Part shown: in pieces, positions 1 to 6,297 of the stretch
Position numbering within the stretch: position 1 is the stretch's first letter
Layout: the number at the start of each line of letters is the position of its first letter
Assembly: GCA_014465955.1 (NCBI GenBank)
Contig: JACTVT010000056.1
Coordinates: forward strand, 1 to 13,519
DNA from: Eubacterium sp.
Lineage (GTDB): Bacteria; Bacillota; Clostridia; Oscillospirales; Acutalibacteraceae
Reading direction: 5' to 3'
Length of the DNA stretch: 13,519 nucleotides
Program-made: the position numbers and the translations under genes
Notes under the pieces: model-generated
The model's input: only the letters and a program-made list of their open reading frames with translations
What the model was told of the DNA's origin: nothing
The model's database searches: none

Positions 1-3
1 ACT

Positions 4-32
4 CCCCCATATCCATTAAATGAATATGAGGG
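4..32 (-). terminator. Hairpin downstream of yajC, possible terminator cut by the window edge
   Basis: Positions 4-15 and 21-32 form a 12-bp stem with a 5-base loop. Read as minus-strand RNA every pair holds, two of them as G-U wobbles (7/29 and 13/23). Read on the plus strand those two become A-C mismatches. The structure therefore fits RNA transcribed from yajC outward. A U-run, if present, would lie beyond the left edge, so I cannot tell a terminator from a processing or leader structure before the next gene (expected secD). Confidence 0.4.
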
Positions 33-65
33 ATAATTATAAAATATTACATTTATATAATCATT

Positions 66-503
66 TTAGTCTTTATCATCAGTTAAAACCTTAGGTTCTT
101 CCTTGGTTTCATCTACCTTTGAATTCTTTTTATTTTTCTTTTCTTTTGCAGCAGCCTTAGCAGCCTCAACTTCTTTCTGGTGCTGTTCCATCTTTGTCTT
201 ATTCGTATTTACAGCCCAACGTTGAATCTTCATTTTAGTTCTGTCTGCACCTGTTTCAATAACAATATCTTCTTCACGGATAGTTACAACTCTGCCTACA
301 ATACCGCCGATTGTAATGATTTCGTCTCCGATTTCAAGTGCTGCTCTCATTTCCTGCTCTTCTTTCTGACGCTTCTTCTGAGGGCGGATCATAAAGAAAT
401 ACATAACAACGAGCATTACAACCATAATAATAATCATTGATGTCGGATTTGATGCAGCTCCATCAGCAGCCGCCTGTGAACCAAGACTAAGTAAATTTAA
501 CAT
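66..503 (-). CDS. yajC: YajC, accessory subunit of the Sec preprotein translocase
   Basis: Encodes a 145-residue single-pass membrane protein that associates with SecD-SecF at the Sec translocon. A short N-terminal segment is followed by one hydrophobic helix at about residues 22-40, then the family hallmark MIRPQKK at 38-44, then a small conserved soluble domain to about 105 containing EIGDEIITIGGIVG at 57-70. The tail from 105 is rich in Lys and Glu, longer than in the roughly 110-residue E. coli protein, and probably disordered. The start is supported by TGGAGG about 7 bases upstream. It follows tgt in the usual queA-tgt-yajC order and has its own promoter (536-564). secD and secF would be expected next, off the window. 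Family and orientation are clear; a specific molecular role for YajC is still poorly defined. Confidence 0.93.
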   Translation of the reverse strand: MLNLLSLGSQAAADGAASNPTSMIIIMVVMLVVMYFFMIRPQKKRQKEEQEMRAALEIGDEIITIGGIVGRVVTIREEDIVIETGADRTKMKIQRWAVNTNKTKMEQHQKEVEAAKAAAKEKKNKKNSKVDETKEEPKVLTDDKD

Positions 504-535
504 AAAATTTCCTCCAAATTATAATAACTATACAT

Positions 536-564
536 ATTATATAGACAAGTTGAATAAAATGCAA
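536..564 (-). promoter_or_regulatory. Predicted sigma-A promoter of yajC
   Basis: On the minus strand a -35 TTGCAT (559-564) and a perfect -10 TATAAT (536-541) are separated by exactly 17 bp. Transcription would start near 529, leaving a leader of about 25 bases with TGGAGG before the yajC ATG. This lets yajC, and probably secD/secF beyond it, be expressed independently of queA-tgt. No terminator is seen between tgt and this promoter, so read-through is also likely. Confidence 0.6.
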
Positions 565-571
565 GACTTTT

Positions 572-1708
572 TTAAATTCTCGTATCAAGTTTTACACAAT
601 ATTCATTTTTAAAATCTTCAAACGAGTTATTCTCAATATTTTTTCTGATTTGCGTCATAAGGTTATTGTAAAAATACAGATTATGCATAACCGTCAGACG
701 CATACCGAGCATTTCATTTGCTTTGATTAAATGACGAATATACCCCTTACTGTAATTTTTACATACAGGGCAAGAGCACGCCTCATCAATCGGCCTGTCA
801 TCAGTAACATATTTTGCATTGTTGATATTTATAATACCCTTTGAAGTAAACAAATGGCCGTGACGCGCATTTCTGCTCGGCATAACGCAATCAAACAAGT
901 CTATTCCCCTGCTTACACCCTCCAGAATATTACCCGGAGTACCAACGCCCATAAGATATCTTGGTTTATTTTCAGGCGCATACGGCAAAACCGATGACAA
1001 CACTCTGTACATATCCTCTTTCGGCTCACCTACTGCAAGTCCGCCGACTGCATAGCCGTCAAGACCCATTTTTGCAATAAGTTTCATATGTTCTATTCTT
1101 AAATCATCAAATGTGCAGCCTTGATTTATACCGAAAAGCAATTGATTTTTATTGATTGTTTCAGGCAAAGAATTCAGCCTGTCCATCTCTATTTTACATC
1201 TTTCAAGCCATCTTGTTGTGCGTTCGCATGCCTCTTTTGCATATTTATAAGTAGACGGATTTTCAACACATTCATCAAATGCCATTGCAATAGTTGACGC
1301 CAAATGGCTCTGAATCTGCATTGATTCTTCAGGTCCCATAAAAATTTTTCTGCCGTCAATATGCGAATTAAAAGTTACGCCTTCTTCTTTGATTTTGTTT
1401 AACTTTGCAAGCGAAAAGACCTGAAATCCGCCGCTGTCAGTTAAAATAGGTTTATCCCAATTTGTAAATTTGTGAAGTCCGCCCATTTTATAAACTACTT
1501 CGTCATTAGGTCTTACATGAAGATGATAAGTATTACAAAGCATTACCTGAGTATCTATATTTTTCAAATCCTCAGTGGATAATCCGCCTTTAATTGCCGC
1601 AGACGTGGCAACGTTCATAAAAGCAGGAGTTTGTACAGTTCCGTGAACTGTTTCAAATACTCCCCTTCTGGCGTTGCCTTCTTGTTTAATTACTTTAAAT
1701 TCAGCCAT
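572..1708 (-). CDS. tgt: tRNA-guanine transglycosylase (queuine tRNA-ribosyltransferase)
   Basis: Exchanges guanine at the wobble position 34 of GUN-anticodon tRNAs (Asp, Asn, His, Tyr) for the queuosine precursor preQ1. The 378 residues match the usual bacterial length. LTDSGGFQ at 89-96 holds the conserved catalytic Asp91; GYAVGGLAVGE at 218-228 is the base-recognition loop; Asp273 in the DLFDCV segment aligns with the covalent nucleophile (Asp280 in Zymomonas Tgt). The zinc site is complete: Cys311, Cys313, Cys316 and His342. The start is preceded by GGAGAG about 5 bases upstream. The gene lies 21 bp after queA, whose product acts on the base that Tgt inserts, so the two are almost certainly one transcript. 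No queuosine synthesis genes (queC, queD, queE) are visible, so the cell may salvage preQ1 or encode them elsewhere. Confidence 0.97.
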   Translation of the reverse strand: MAEFKVIKQEGNARRGVFETVHGTVQTPAFMNVATSAAIKGGLSTEDLKNIDTQVMLCNTYHLHVRPNDEVVYKMGGLHKFTNWDKPILTDSGGFQVFSLAKLNKIKEEGVTFNSHIDGRKIFMGPEESMQIQSHLASTIAMAFDECVENPSTYKYAKEACERTTRWLERCKIEMDRLNSLPETINKNQLLFGINQGCTFDDLRIEHMKLIAKMGLDGYAVGGLAVGEPKEDMYRVLSSVLPYAPENKPRYLMGVGTPGNILEGVSRGIDLFDCVMPSRNARHGHLFTSKGIININNAKYVTDDRPIDEACSCPVCKNYSKGYIRHLIKANEMLGMRLTVMHNLYFYNNLMTQIRKNIENNSFEDFKNEYCVKLDTRI

Positions 1709-1729
1709 AATTCTCTCCGATTACATAAA

Positions 1730-2758
1730 TTAACAAATAAACATTGAATCCCCAAATGAAAAAAACCTGTATTTTTCTTCAACCGCTGTATTATAAGCAT
1801 TCATAATATTGTCAAAACCTGCAAAAGCAGAAACGAGCATTATAAGTGTGCTTTCCGGAAGATGAAAATTCGTTATCAGTGCATCAATACATTTAAACTC
1901 GTAACCGGGATAAATAAAAATTGAAGTATCATCTTCATCTTCACATATACAGCCGTTTTTAACTGCAACGGATTCAAGTGTTCTGCATGAGGTTGTTCCG
2001 ACTGCAATAACCCTGCCGCCGTTTTTCTTGGTTTTGTTAATTAAATCAGCAGTTTCTTTCGGCATTATATAATGCTCACTGTGCATATTATGCTTTGTGA
2101 CATCATCTACTTTAACAGGTCTAAATGTACCAAGCCCGACGTGAAGTGTTACATAACCGATTTTAACGCCTTTTGCTTTGATTTTCTCAAGCATTTCGGG
2201 TGTAAAATGCAGACCCGCGGTAGGTGCGGCAGCAGATCCCAATTCCCTGCTGTAAACAGTCTGATACCGTTCTTTATCCTCAAGTTTTTCTCTTATGTAA
2301 GGCGGCAGCGGCATTGACCCGATTTCATCAAGCACCGCAAACAAATTACCGTCACAGGTAAATTTTACAAATCTGTTGCCGTCTTCTTCATTAATTCTTA
2401 CAATTTCACCGATTAATTTTCCGTCACCGAATGAAAACTTCGTTCCGATTTTTGCTCTTTTACCGGGTTTGCAAAGGCATTCCCAAACATCATTTTCTTT
2501 TTGAGCAACAAGAAGAAATTCAACAACGGCGCCCGTTTCTTCTTTAACACCGAAAATTCTTGCAGGAATAACTCTTGTGTCATTCAGAATAAGGCAGTCA
2601 TTTTCGTTAAGATATTCAGTTAAATTATAAAAATGCTTATGCTCAATATCACCGTTTTGCTTATTCAGAATCATCATTCTTGATGAACTTCTCGGCTCAA
2701 CAGGTGTCTGAGCAATCAATTCTTCAGGCAAATTATAAAAAAAATCAGATGTTTTCAT
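1730..2758 (-). CDS. queA: S-adenosylmethionine:tRNA ribosyltransferase-isomerase
   Basis: Transfers and isomerises the ribosyl part of S-adenosylmethionine onto preQ1 in tRNA, giving epoxyqueuosine. The 342 residues are typical for QueA. Family segments appear in order: NLPEELIAQ with the following Arg/Ser-rich stretch at 9-27, NDTRVIPAR at 59-67, PLPPYI at 150-155, AAPTAGLHFT at 177-186 and HVGLGTFRPV at 206-215. The start has a GAGG ribosome binding site in the sequence CGAGGAAAAT just before the ATG. It is first in the queA-tgt-yajC cluster and is read leftward from a predicted promoter at 2847-2875. I found no preQ1 riboswitch in the leader of about 80 bases. Confidence 0.97.
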   Translation of the reverse strand: MKTSDFFYNLPEELIAQTPVEPRSSSRMMILNKQNGDIEHKHFYNLTEYLNENDCLILNDTRVIPARIFGVKEETGAVVEFLLVAQKENDVWECLCKPGKRAKIGTKFSFGDGKLIGEIVRINEEDGNRFVKFTCDGNLFAVLDEIGSMPLPPYIREKLEDKERYQTVYSRELGSAAAPTAGLHFTPEMLEKIKAKGVKIGYVTLHVGLGTFRPVKVDDVTKHNMHSEHYIMPKETADLINKTKKNGGRVIAVGTTSCRTLESVAVKNGCICEDEDDTSIFIYPGYEFKCIDALITNFHLPESTLIMLVSAFAGFDNIMNAYNTAVEEKYRFFSFGDSMFIC

Positions 2759-2787
2759 ATTTTCCTCGAATATTATTTATTTTTTAT

Positions 2788-2817
2788 TTGACATATATAT
2801 ATAATAAGTGATATTAT
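2788..2817 (+). promoter_or_regulatory. Predicted sigma-A promoter of asd-dapA-dapB
   Basis: A perfect -35 TTGACA at 2788-2793 is followed, after 18 bp, by TATTAT at 2812-2817. The predicted start near 2824 gives a leader of about 76 bases before asd. The region is very AT-rich, so the exact -10 is less sure than the -35. This promoter lies to the left of the oppositely directed queA promoter and points toward it. Confidence 0.55.
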
Positions 2818-2823
2818 ATCTAA

Positions 2824-2842
2824 AAGGTTTTTTAATGACCTT
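2824..2842. repeat. Short inverted repeat between the two facing promoters
   Basis: AAGGT (2824-2828) and ACCTT (2838-2842) form a 5-bp inverted repeat, with a sixth pair if a wobble is allowed. It spans the two predicted transcription starts (near 2824 for asd and 2840 for queA). It could be an operator half-site pair or a small 5' hairpin in either transcript. At this length and base composition chance cannot be excluded. Confidence 0.3.
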
Positions 2843-2846
2843 AAGT

Positions 2847-2875
2847 ATTATATTGCATTTTATCTTGTTTTACAA
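2847..2875 (-). promoter_or_regulatory. Predicted sigma-A promoter of queA-tgt
   Basis: On the minus strand a -35 TTGTAA (2870-2875) and a perfect -10 TATAAT (2847-2852) are exactly 17 bp apart. The predicted start near 2840 gives a leader of about 80 bases before queA. The -35 lies inside the right half of the palindrome at 2861-2879. Confidence 0.55.
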
Positions 2876-2879
2876 GATA
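2861..2879. promoter_or_regulatory. 19-bp palindrome, candidate operator or leader hairpin
   Basis: TATCTTGT and ACAAGATA form a perfect 8-bp inverted repeat around TTT. It overlaps the -35 of the queA promoter and lies in the asd leader, just before the AAGGAG (2885-2890) of asd. A bound protein could block queA transcription and also obstruct asd. As RNA it could form a hairpin beside the asd ribosome binding site. A run of five T follows, but the stem has only two G-C pairs, so a working terminator is unlikely. I do not recognise the site as that of a named regulator. Confidence 0.4.
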
Positions 2880-2899
2880 TTTTTAAGGAGAATTTACCA

Positions 2900-3985
2900 A
2901 TGAACAAAAAGTATAATGTAGGTATTGTTGGCGCAACAGGTATGGTTGGTCAGCGTTTTGCCACACTTCTTGCAGACCACCCTTGGTTTAACGTAGTTTG
3001 TCTTGCAGCATCGTCAAGATCTGCAGGTAAGCCTTATTCTGAGGCTGTAGGCAAAAAATGGTGTATGGATACAGAAATCCCTGAAAATCTTAAAGATATC
3101 GTTGTTATGGACGCAACGGCAGATATTGAAAAAATCACCAAACTTGTTGATTTCGTTTTCTGTGCAGTAGATATGAAAAAAGACGAAATCAAAAAACTTG
3201 AAGAAGAATATGCAAAGCACGAATGCCCTGTAGTTTCAAACAACAGTGCTCACCGTTTTACTCCCGATGTTCCTATGGTTGTGCCTGAACTCAATGCAGA
3301 CCATATCAACATTATCCCTAAGCAGAGAGAGAGACTCGGCACAAAGCGTGGCTTTATCGCAGTTAAGTCAAACTGTTCACTTCAGTCTTATGTGCCTGCC
3401 CTCTTCCCTCTTCACGAAAAATACGGTGTTAAAGATGTACTTGTTTGTACTTATCAGGCAATCAGCGGTGCAGGCAAAACATTTGATACTTGGCCTGAAA
3501 TGATTGACAACGTTATTCCGTATATCGGCGGCGAAGAAGAAAAAAGTGAAAAAGAACCGCTTAAACTCTGGGGCAAAATCGAAGGCAATGAAATTAAACT
3601 CGCTGAAAAACCTAATTTCACTGCTCAGTGCATCCGTGTTCCTGTTTCGAACGGTCATTTGGGTGCAGTATTCGTAAACTTTGAAAATAAACCGTCAAAA
3701 GAAGAAATGATTAAGGTATGGGCTGATTTCAAAGGCAGAGCACAGGAACTTGAACTTCCTTCCGCTCCAAAACAGTTCCTTAATTACTTTACAGAGGATG
3801 ACAGACCTCAGATTAATTCCGAAAGAATGCTTGAAAACGGTATGGCAATCTCAATCGGAAGATTAAGAGAAGATACACAATATCAATATAAGTTTGTATG
3901 CCTTTCACACAATACATTAAGAGGTGCTGCAGGAGGTGCAGTTCTTCTTGCTGAACTTTTATGTGCTGAAGGCTATATGGATTAA
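2900..3985 (+). CDS. asd: Aspartate-semialdehyde dehydrogenase, archaeal/fungal-type
   Basis: Reduces L-aspartyl-4-phosphate to aspartate semialdehyde with NADPH, the branch-point step for lysine/diaminopimelate, threonine and methionine. The nucleotide-binding loop GATGMVGQ is at 11-18; the active-site cysteine is Cys159 in KSNCSLQ; the QAISGAG motif is at 186-192; RVPVSNGH at 246-253 supplies the substrate Arg246 and the general acid/base His253; SHNTLRGAAGG lies near the C-terminus. The 361-residue length and these motif forms resemble the archaeal/fungal branch rather than the roughly 330-370-residue E. coli or Bacillus enzymes. AAGGAG lies 9 bases before the start. It is first in a tight operon with dapA (19 bp gap) and dapB (21 bp gap). 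No lysine riboswitch fits in its short leader. Confidence 0.95.
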   Translation: MNKKYNVGIVGATGMVGQRFATLLADHPWFNVVCLAASSRSAGKPYSEAVGKKWCMDTEIPENLKDIVVMDATADIEKITKLVDFVFCAVDMKKDEIKKLEEEYAKHECPVVSNNSAHRFTPDVPMVVPELNADHINIIPKQRERLGTKRGFIAVKSNCSLQSYVPALFPLHEKYGVKDVLVCTYQAISGAGKTFDTWPEMIDNVIPYIGGEEEKSEKEPLKLWGKIEGNEIKLAEKPNFTAQCIRVPVSNGHLGAVFVNFENKPSKEEMIKVWADFKGRAQELELPSAPKQFLNYFTEDDRPQINSERMLENGMAISIGRLREDTQYQYKFVCLSHNTLRGAAGGAVLLAELLCAEGYMD

Positions 3986-4004
3986 TTTATAAGGAGAAAT
4001 CGCT

Positions 4005-4895
4005 ATGAAAGAACCTATTTTTACAGGTGCAGCCGTTGCAATTATCACACCGATGAACGATGACGGCTCTGTTAATTATGATGAATTTGCAAAGTTTATT
4101 GATTGGCAGATTAATAACGGCACTGACGCTGTTGTTATCTGCGGCACAACAGGAGAAAGTTCAACACTTGAGGTTGATGAGCATAATGAATGCATCCGCT
4201 GGTGCATTGAATATGTCAACGGAAGATGTAAGGTTATTGCCGGAACAGGTTCAAATTCCACTGCATCCGCAATCGAAATGAGCCAAGAGGCCTGCAAGAA
4301 CGGCGCTGACGCACTTTTGCTTGTAACTCCGTACTACAACAAAACAAGCCAAAGAGGTCTTATTGCGCATTACACGGCAATTCACGATGCTACCGACAAG
4401 CCGATTATCCTTTATAATGTTCCGTCAAGAACAGGTGTAAACATTCAACCCGAAACTGCCGCTGAACTTGCTAAACTTCCGAGAATAAACGGTATCAAGG
4501 AAGCAAGCGGAAACCTTGATCAGATTGCAAAAATCAATGAATTATGCGGTGACGAACTCAATATCTGGAGCGGTAACGATGACCAGATTTATGATGTTCT
4601 TGAAAGAGGCGGAAAAGGCGTTATCAGCGTTCTTTCAAATGTATGTCCTCAGGAAACACACGATATTGTTGCCGCTTATCTTGATGGTGATAAAGATAAA
4701 TCACAGTCGCTTATGGATAAGTATATGAAGCTTGCAAAAACTCTTTTCTGCGATGTTAACCCAATTCCTGTAAAAGAGGCTTGCAATATGATTGGCTTCA
4801 AGGCAGGTCACTGCAGACTTCCGCTTATTGATATGACTGATGAGAACAAAAAAAATATGAAAAACGTTCTTAATGAATACGGACTTATAAAATAA
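4005..4895 (+). CDS. dapA: 4-hydroxy-tetrahydrodipicolinate synthase
   Basis: Condenses pyruvate with aspartate semialdehyde, the product of the gene before it, in the first step committed to diaminopimelate and lysine. The 296 residues form a class I aldolase barrel. The active-site set is complete: Thr48-Thr49 in CGTTGE (46-51), Tyr110 and Tyr111, Tyr137 in YNVPSRT with Arg142, and the Schiff-base Lys165 in GIKEASG. The start is set by AAGGAG 8 bases upstream. The product is cytosolic and usually tetrameric in this family. Feedback inhibition by lysine is possible but cannot be judged from these motifs alone. Sialate lyase-like relatives share the fold, but placement between asd and dapB settles the assignment. 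Confidence 0.97.
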   Translation: MKEPIFTGAAVAIITPMNDDGSVNYDEFAKFIDWQINNGTDAVVICGTTGESSTLEVDEHNECIRWCIEYVNGRCKVIAGTGSNSTASAIEMSQEACKNGADALLLVTPYYNKTSQRGLIAHYTAIHDATDKPIILYNVPSRTGVNIQPETAAELAKLPRINGIKEASGNLDQIAKINELCGDELNIWSGNDDQIYDVLERGGKGVISVLSNVCPQETHDIVAAYLDGDKDKSQSLMDKYMKLAKTLFCDVNPIPVKEACNMIGFKAGHCRLPLIDMTDENKKNMKNVLNEYGLIK

Positions 4896-4916
4896 TAATC
4901 AAAAAGGAATTATAAA

Positions 4917-5666
4917 ATGACTAAAATTATTCTTTCCGGTGCAAACGGTAAAATGGGCAGAGTAATTCAGAATGTTGTGTCATTAAGAGATGATTGTGAA
5001 ATTGTTGCAGGTGTTGACTTGAACACCGAAAGTACCTCATTCCCTGTTTATACAGATATAAACGAAATTACCGAAAAAGCAGATGTTATTATTGATTTTT
5101 CAAATCCGGTTCTGCTTGACAGTCTGCTCGCTTACTCAAAAGCAAATAAAATGCCTTTGGTTATTGCGACGACAGGCTATGACGATAACCAAAAAGCACA
5201 AATTAATGATGCTTCAAAGGAATGTCCTATTTTCTTTACCTATAATATGAGTATGGGTATCAATCTTCTTGCAAATCTTGCAAAAAAGGCTGTTTCGGTT
5301 CTCGGTTCGGATTTTGACATTGAAATTATCGAAAAGCATCATAATCAGAAAATTGACGCACCGAGCGGCACTGCTTTAATGCTTGCAGACGCAATCTGCG
5401 AAAAGATTGATAACGATATGAAATATGAATATGACCGCCATTCAAAGCGTGAAAAAAGAACTAAAAATGAAATTGGTCTGCACGCAGTAAGAGGCGGCAC
5501 AATCGTCGGCGAGCACGACATTATGTTCTGCGGACGTGATGAAATAATTACGTTGTCCCACTCTGCAAGGAGTAAAGAAATATTTGCTGTAGGCGCTGTT
5601 AATGCCGCCGTTTATATGAACGGCAAGGATGCCGGTCTTTATGATATGGCAGAATTAATAAAGTAA
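4917..5666 (+). CDS. dapB: 4-hydroxy-tetrahydrodipicolinate reductase
   Basis: Reduces the DapA product to tetrahydrodipicolinate with NAD(P)H. The 249 residues are slightly shorter than the E. coli enzyme (273) but typical of Gram-positive versions. The Rossmann glycine loop GANGKMGR is at 8-15; IATTGY at 83-88 is a second cofactor-side segment; HHNQK at 141-145 holds the catalytic His141 and Lys145; DAPSGTAL at 147-154 binds the dipicolinate substrate. An AAGGA site precedes the ATG. It is last in asd-dapA-dapB and is followed 17 bases later by a strong terminator. Later lysine genes (dapL or the succinylase/acetylase branch) are not in the window, so the branch used cannot be told. Confidence 0.97.
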   Translation: MTKIILSGANGKMGRVIQNVVSLRDDCEIVAGVDLNTESTSFPVYTDINEITEKADVIIDFSNPVLLDSLLAYSKANKMPLVIATTGYDDNQKAQINDASKECPIFFTYNMSMGINLLANLAKKAVSVLGSDFDIEIIEKHHNQKIDAPSGTALMLADAICEKIDNDMKYEYDRHSKREKRTKNEIGLHAVRGGTIVGEHDIMFCGRDEIITLSHSARSKEIFAVGAVNAAVYMNGKDAGLYDMAELIK

Positions 5667-5683
5667 CTAACCTAAACTAAACT

Positions 5684-5714
5684 AAAACACCACTGAATTT
5701 TCAGTGGTGTTTTT
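5684..5714 (+). terminator. Intrinsic terminator after dapB, probably bidirectional
   Basis: AACACCACTGA (5686-5696) pairs perfectly with TCAGTGGTGTT (5701-5711) around a 4-base loop, and flanking A-T pairs extend the stem to 5684-5713. A T-run at 5710-5714 follows on the plus strand. The A-run at 5684-5687 gives a matching T-run on the minus strand, so it can also end the leftward... converging acetyltransferase transcript that stops at 5721. The 54-bp gap between the two stop codons holds little else. Confidence 0.9.
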
Positions 5715-5720
5715 ATAGTA

Positions 5721-6254
5721 CTAAAAATTATTTATCCAATATCTGCAAATTTGTTCATTCGGACATTCACTGTCAGTAACTACATTTTCCAAAATGCCAT
5801 TGCATTTTTCAACTACTCTGCGTGAACCTATATTTGATTTATGAACGCCAATCAAAACTTTATATATTTTTCTATTCTTTGCCTCTTGCAGCATAAGAGT
5901 TAACATCTGAGTGGCATATCCTTTTAAACGTTCACTTGGTCTTACACCATAACCGATATGTCCCCAACTATTTAAACCATCAACTGTAAGATAATGCCTC
6001 AAACTTGTTGCACCAATTAACTTATCATTTTCATTTAAAACAAAATAAGATGATGTAGAACAATACTTACTATCTAAATTCGCATTTTCACAATTATCAA
6101 GCATCTGAACAAAATCAGCAAATTCTTCAAGACTGCAAAATGGTTCATTTAAAAACCAAGGTGCAATTTGAGTATTACTATCATTCCATTCACGCATCAT
6201 TTCATTAAATTGCTCAAAATACGGCAAATCAGGTTTTACAAGTTTTAAATTCAT
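5721..6254 (-). CDS. GNAT-family N-acetyltransferase, substrate unknown
   Basis: A 177-residue protein with the GNAT fold, predicted to transfer acetyl from acetyl-CoA to an amine. The acetyl-CoA pyrophosphate loop is visible as VRPSERLKGYA at 104-114, fitting R/Q-x-x-G-x-G/A with Ala in the last place. The preceding strand holds GATSLRHYL (81-89), and NIGSRRVVEKCNG at 141-153 is the conserved C-terminal helix that lines the CoA site. It lies 43 bp after the aldo/keto reductase stop. The ribosome binding site is weak (TTTGGAT), and only a -10-like TATAAT (6292-6297) without a convincing -35 is seen, so it may be read from the cys operon. Neighbours give no clue to substrate; ribosomal-protein, amino-acid, polyamine or drug acetylation are all possible. 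Confidence 0.85.
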   Translation of the reverse strand: MNLKLVKPDLPYFEQFNEMMREWNDSNTQIAPWFLNEPFCSLEEFADFVQMLDNCENANLDSKYCSTSSYFVLNENDKLIGATSLRHYLTVDGLNSWGHIGYGVRPSERLKGYATQMLTLMLQEAKNRKIYKVLIGVHKSNIGSRRVVEKCNGILENVVTDSECPNEQICRYWINNF

Positions 6255-6297
6255 AATTATTATCCAAACGTAATTAATTTATGCCTATTAAATTATA

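Noticed and set aside
2759..2840. preQ1 riboswitch in the queA leader
   Set aside because: The leader is AT-rich and lacks the C-rich loop and A-rich tail pairing of the known preQ1 classes; only a weak 5-bp repeat is present.
2824..2899. Lysine riboswitch (L-box) upstream of asd
   Set aside because: The leader is only about 76 bases, far shorter than the roughly 170 bases of an L-box, and none of its conserved junction elements can be seen.
5667..5687. Short direct repeat of CTAAA units after dapB
   Set aside because: Only about three units in AT-rich sequence beside the terminator; most likely chance or slippage, with no sign of a functional array.
6292..6297. TATAAT as a dedicated promoter for the acetyltransferase
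   Set aside because: No acceptable -35 lies 16-18 bp upstream, and the composition makes a chance match likely.
6255..6297. AATTTA/TAAATT inverted repeat as a terminator after the aldo/keto reductase
   Set aside because: The stem is short and made only of A-T pairs, with no proper T-run.
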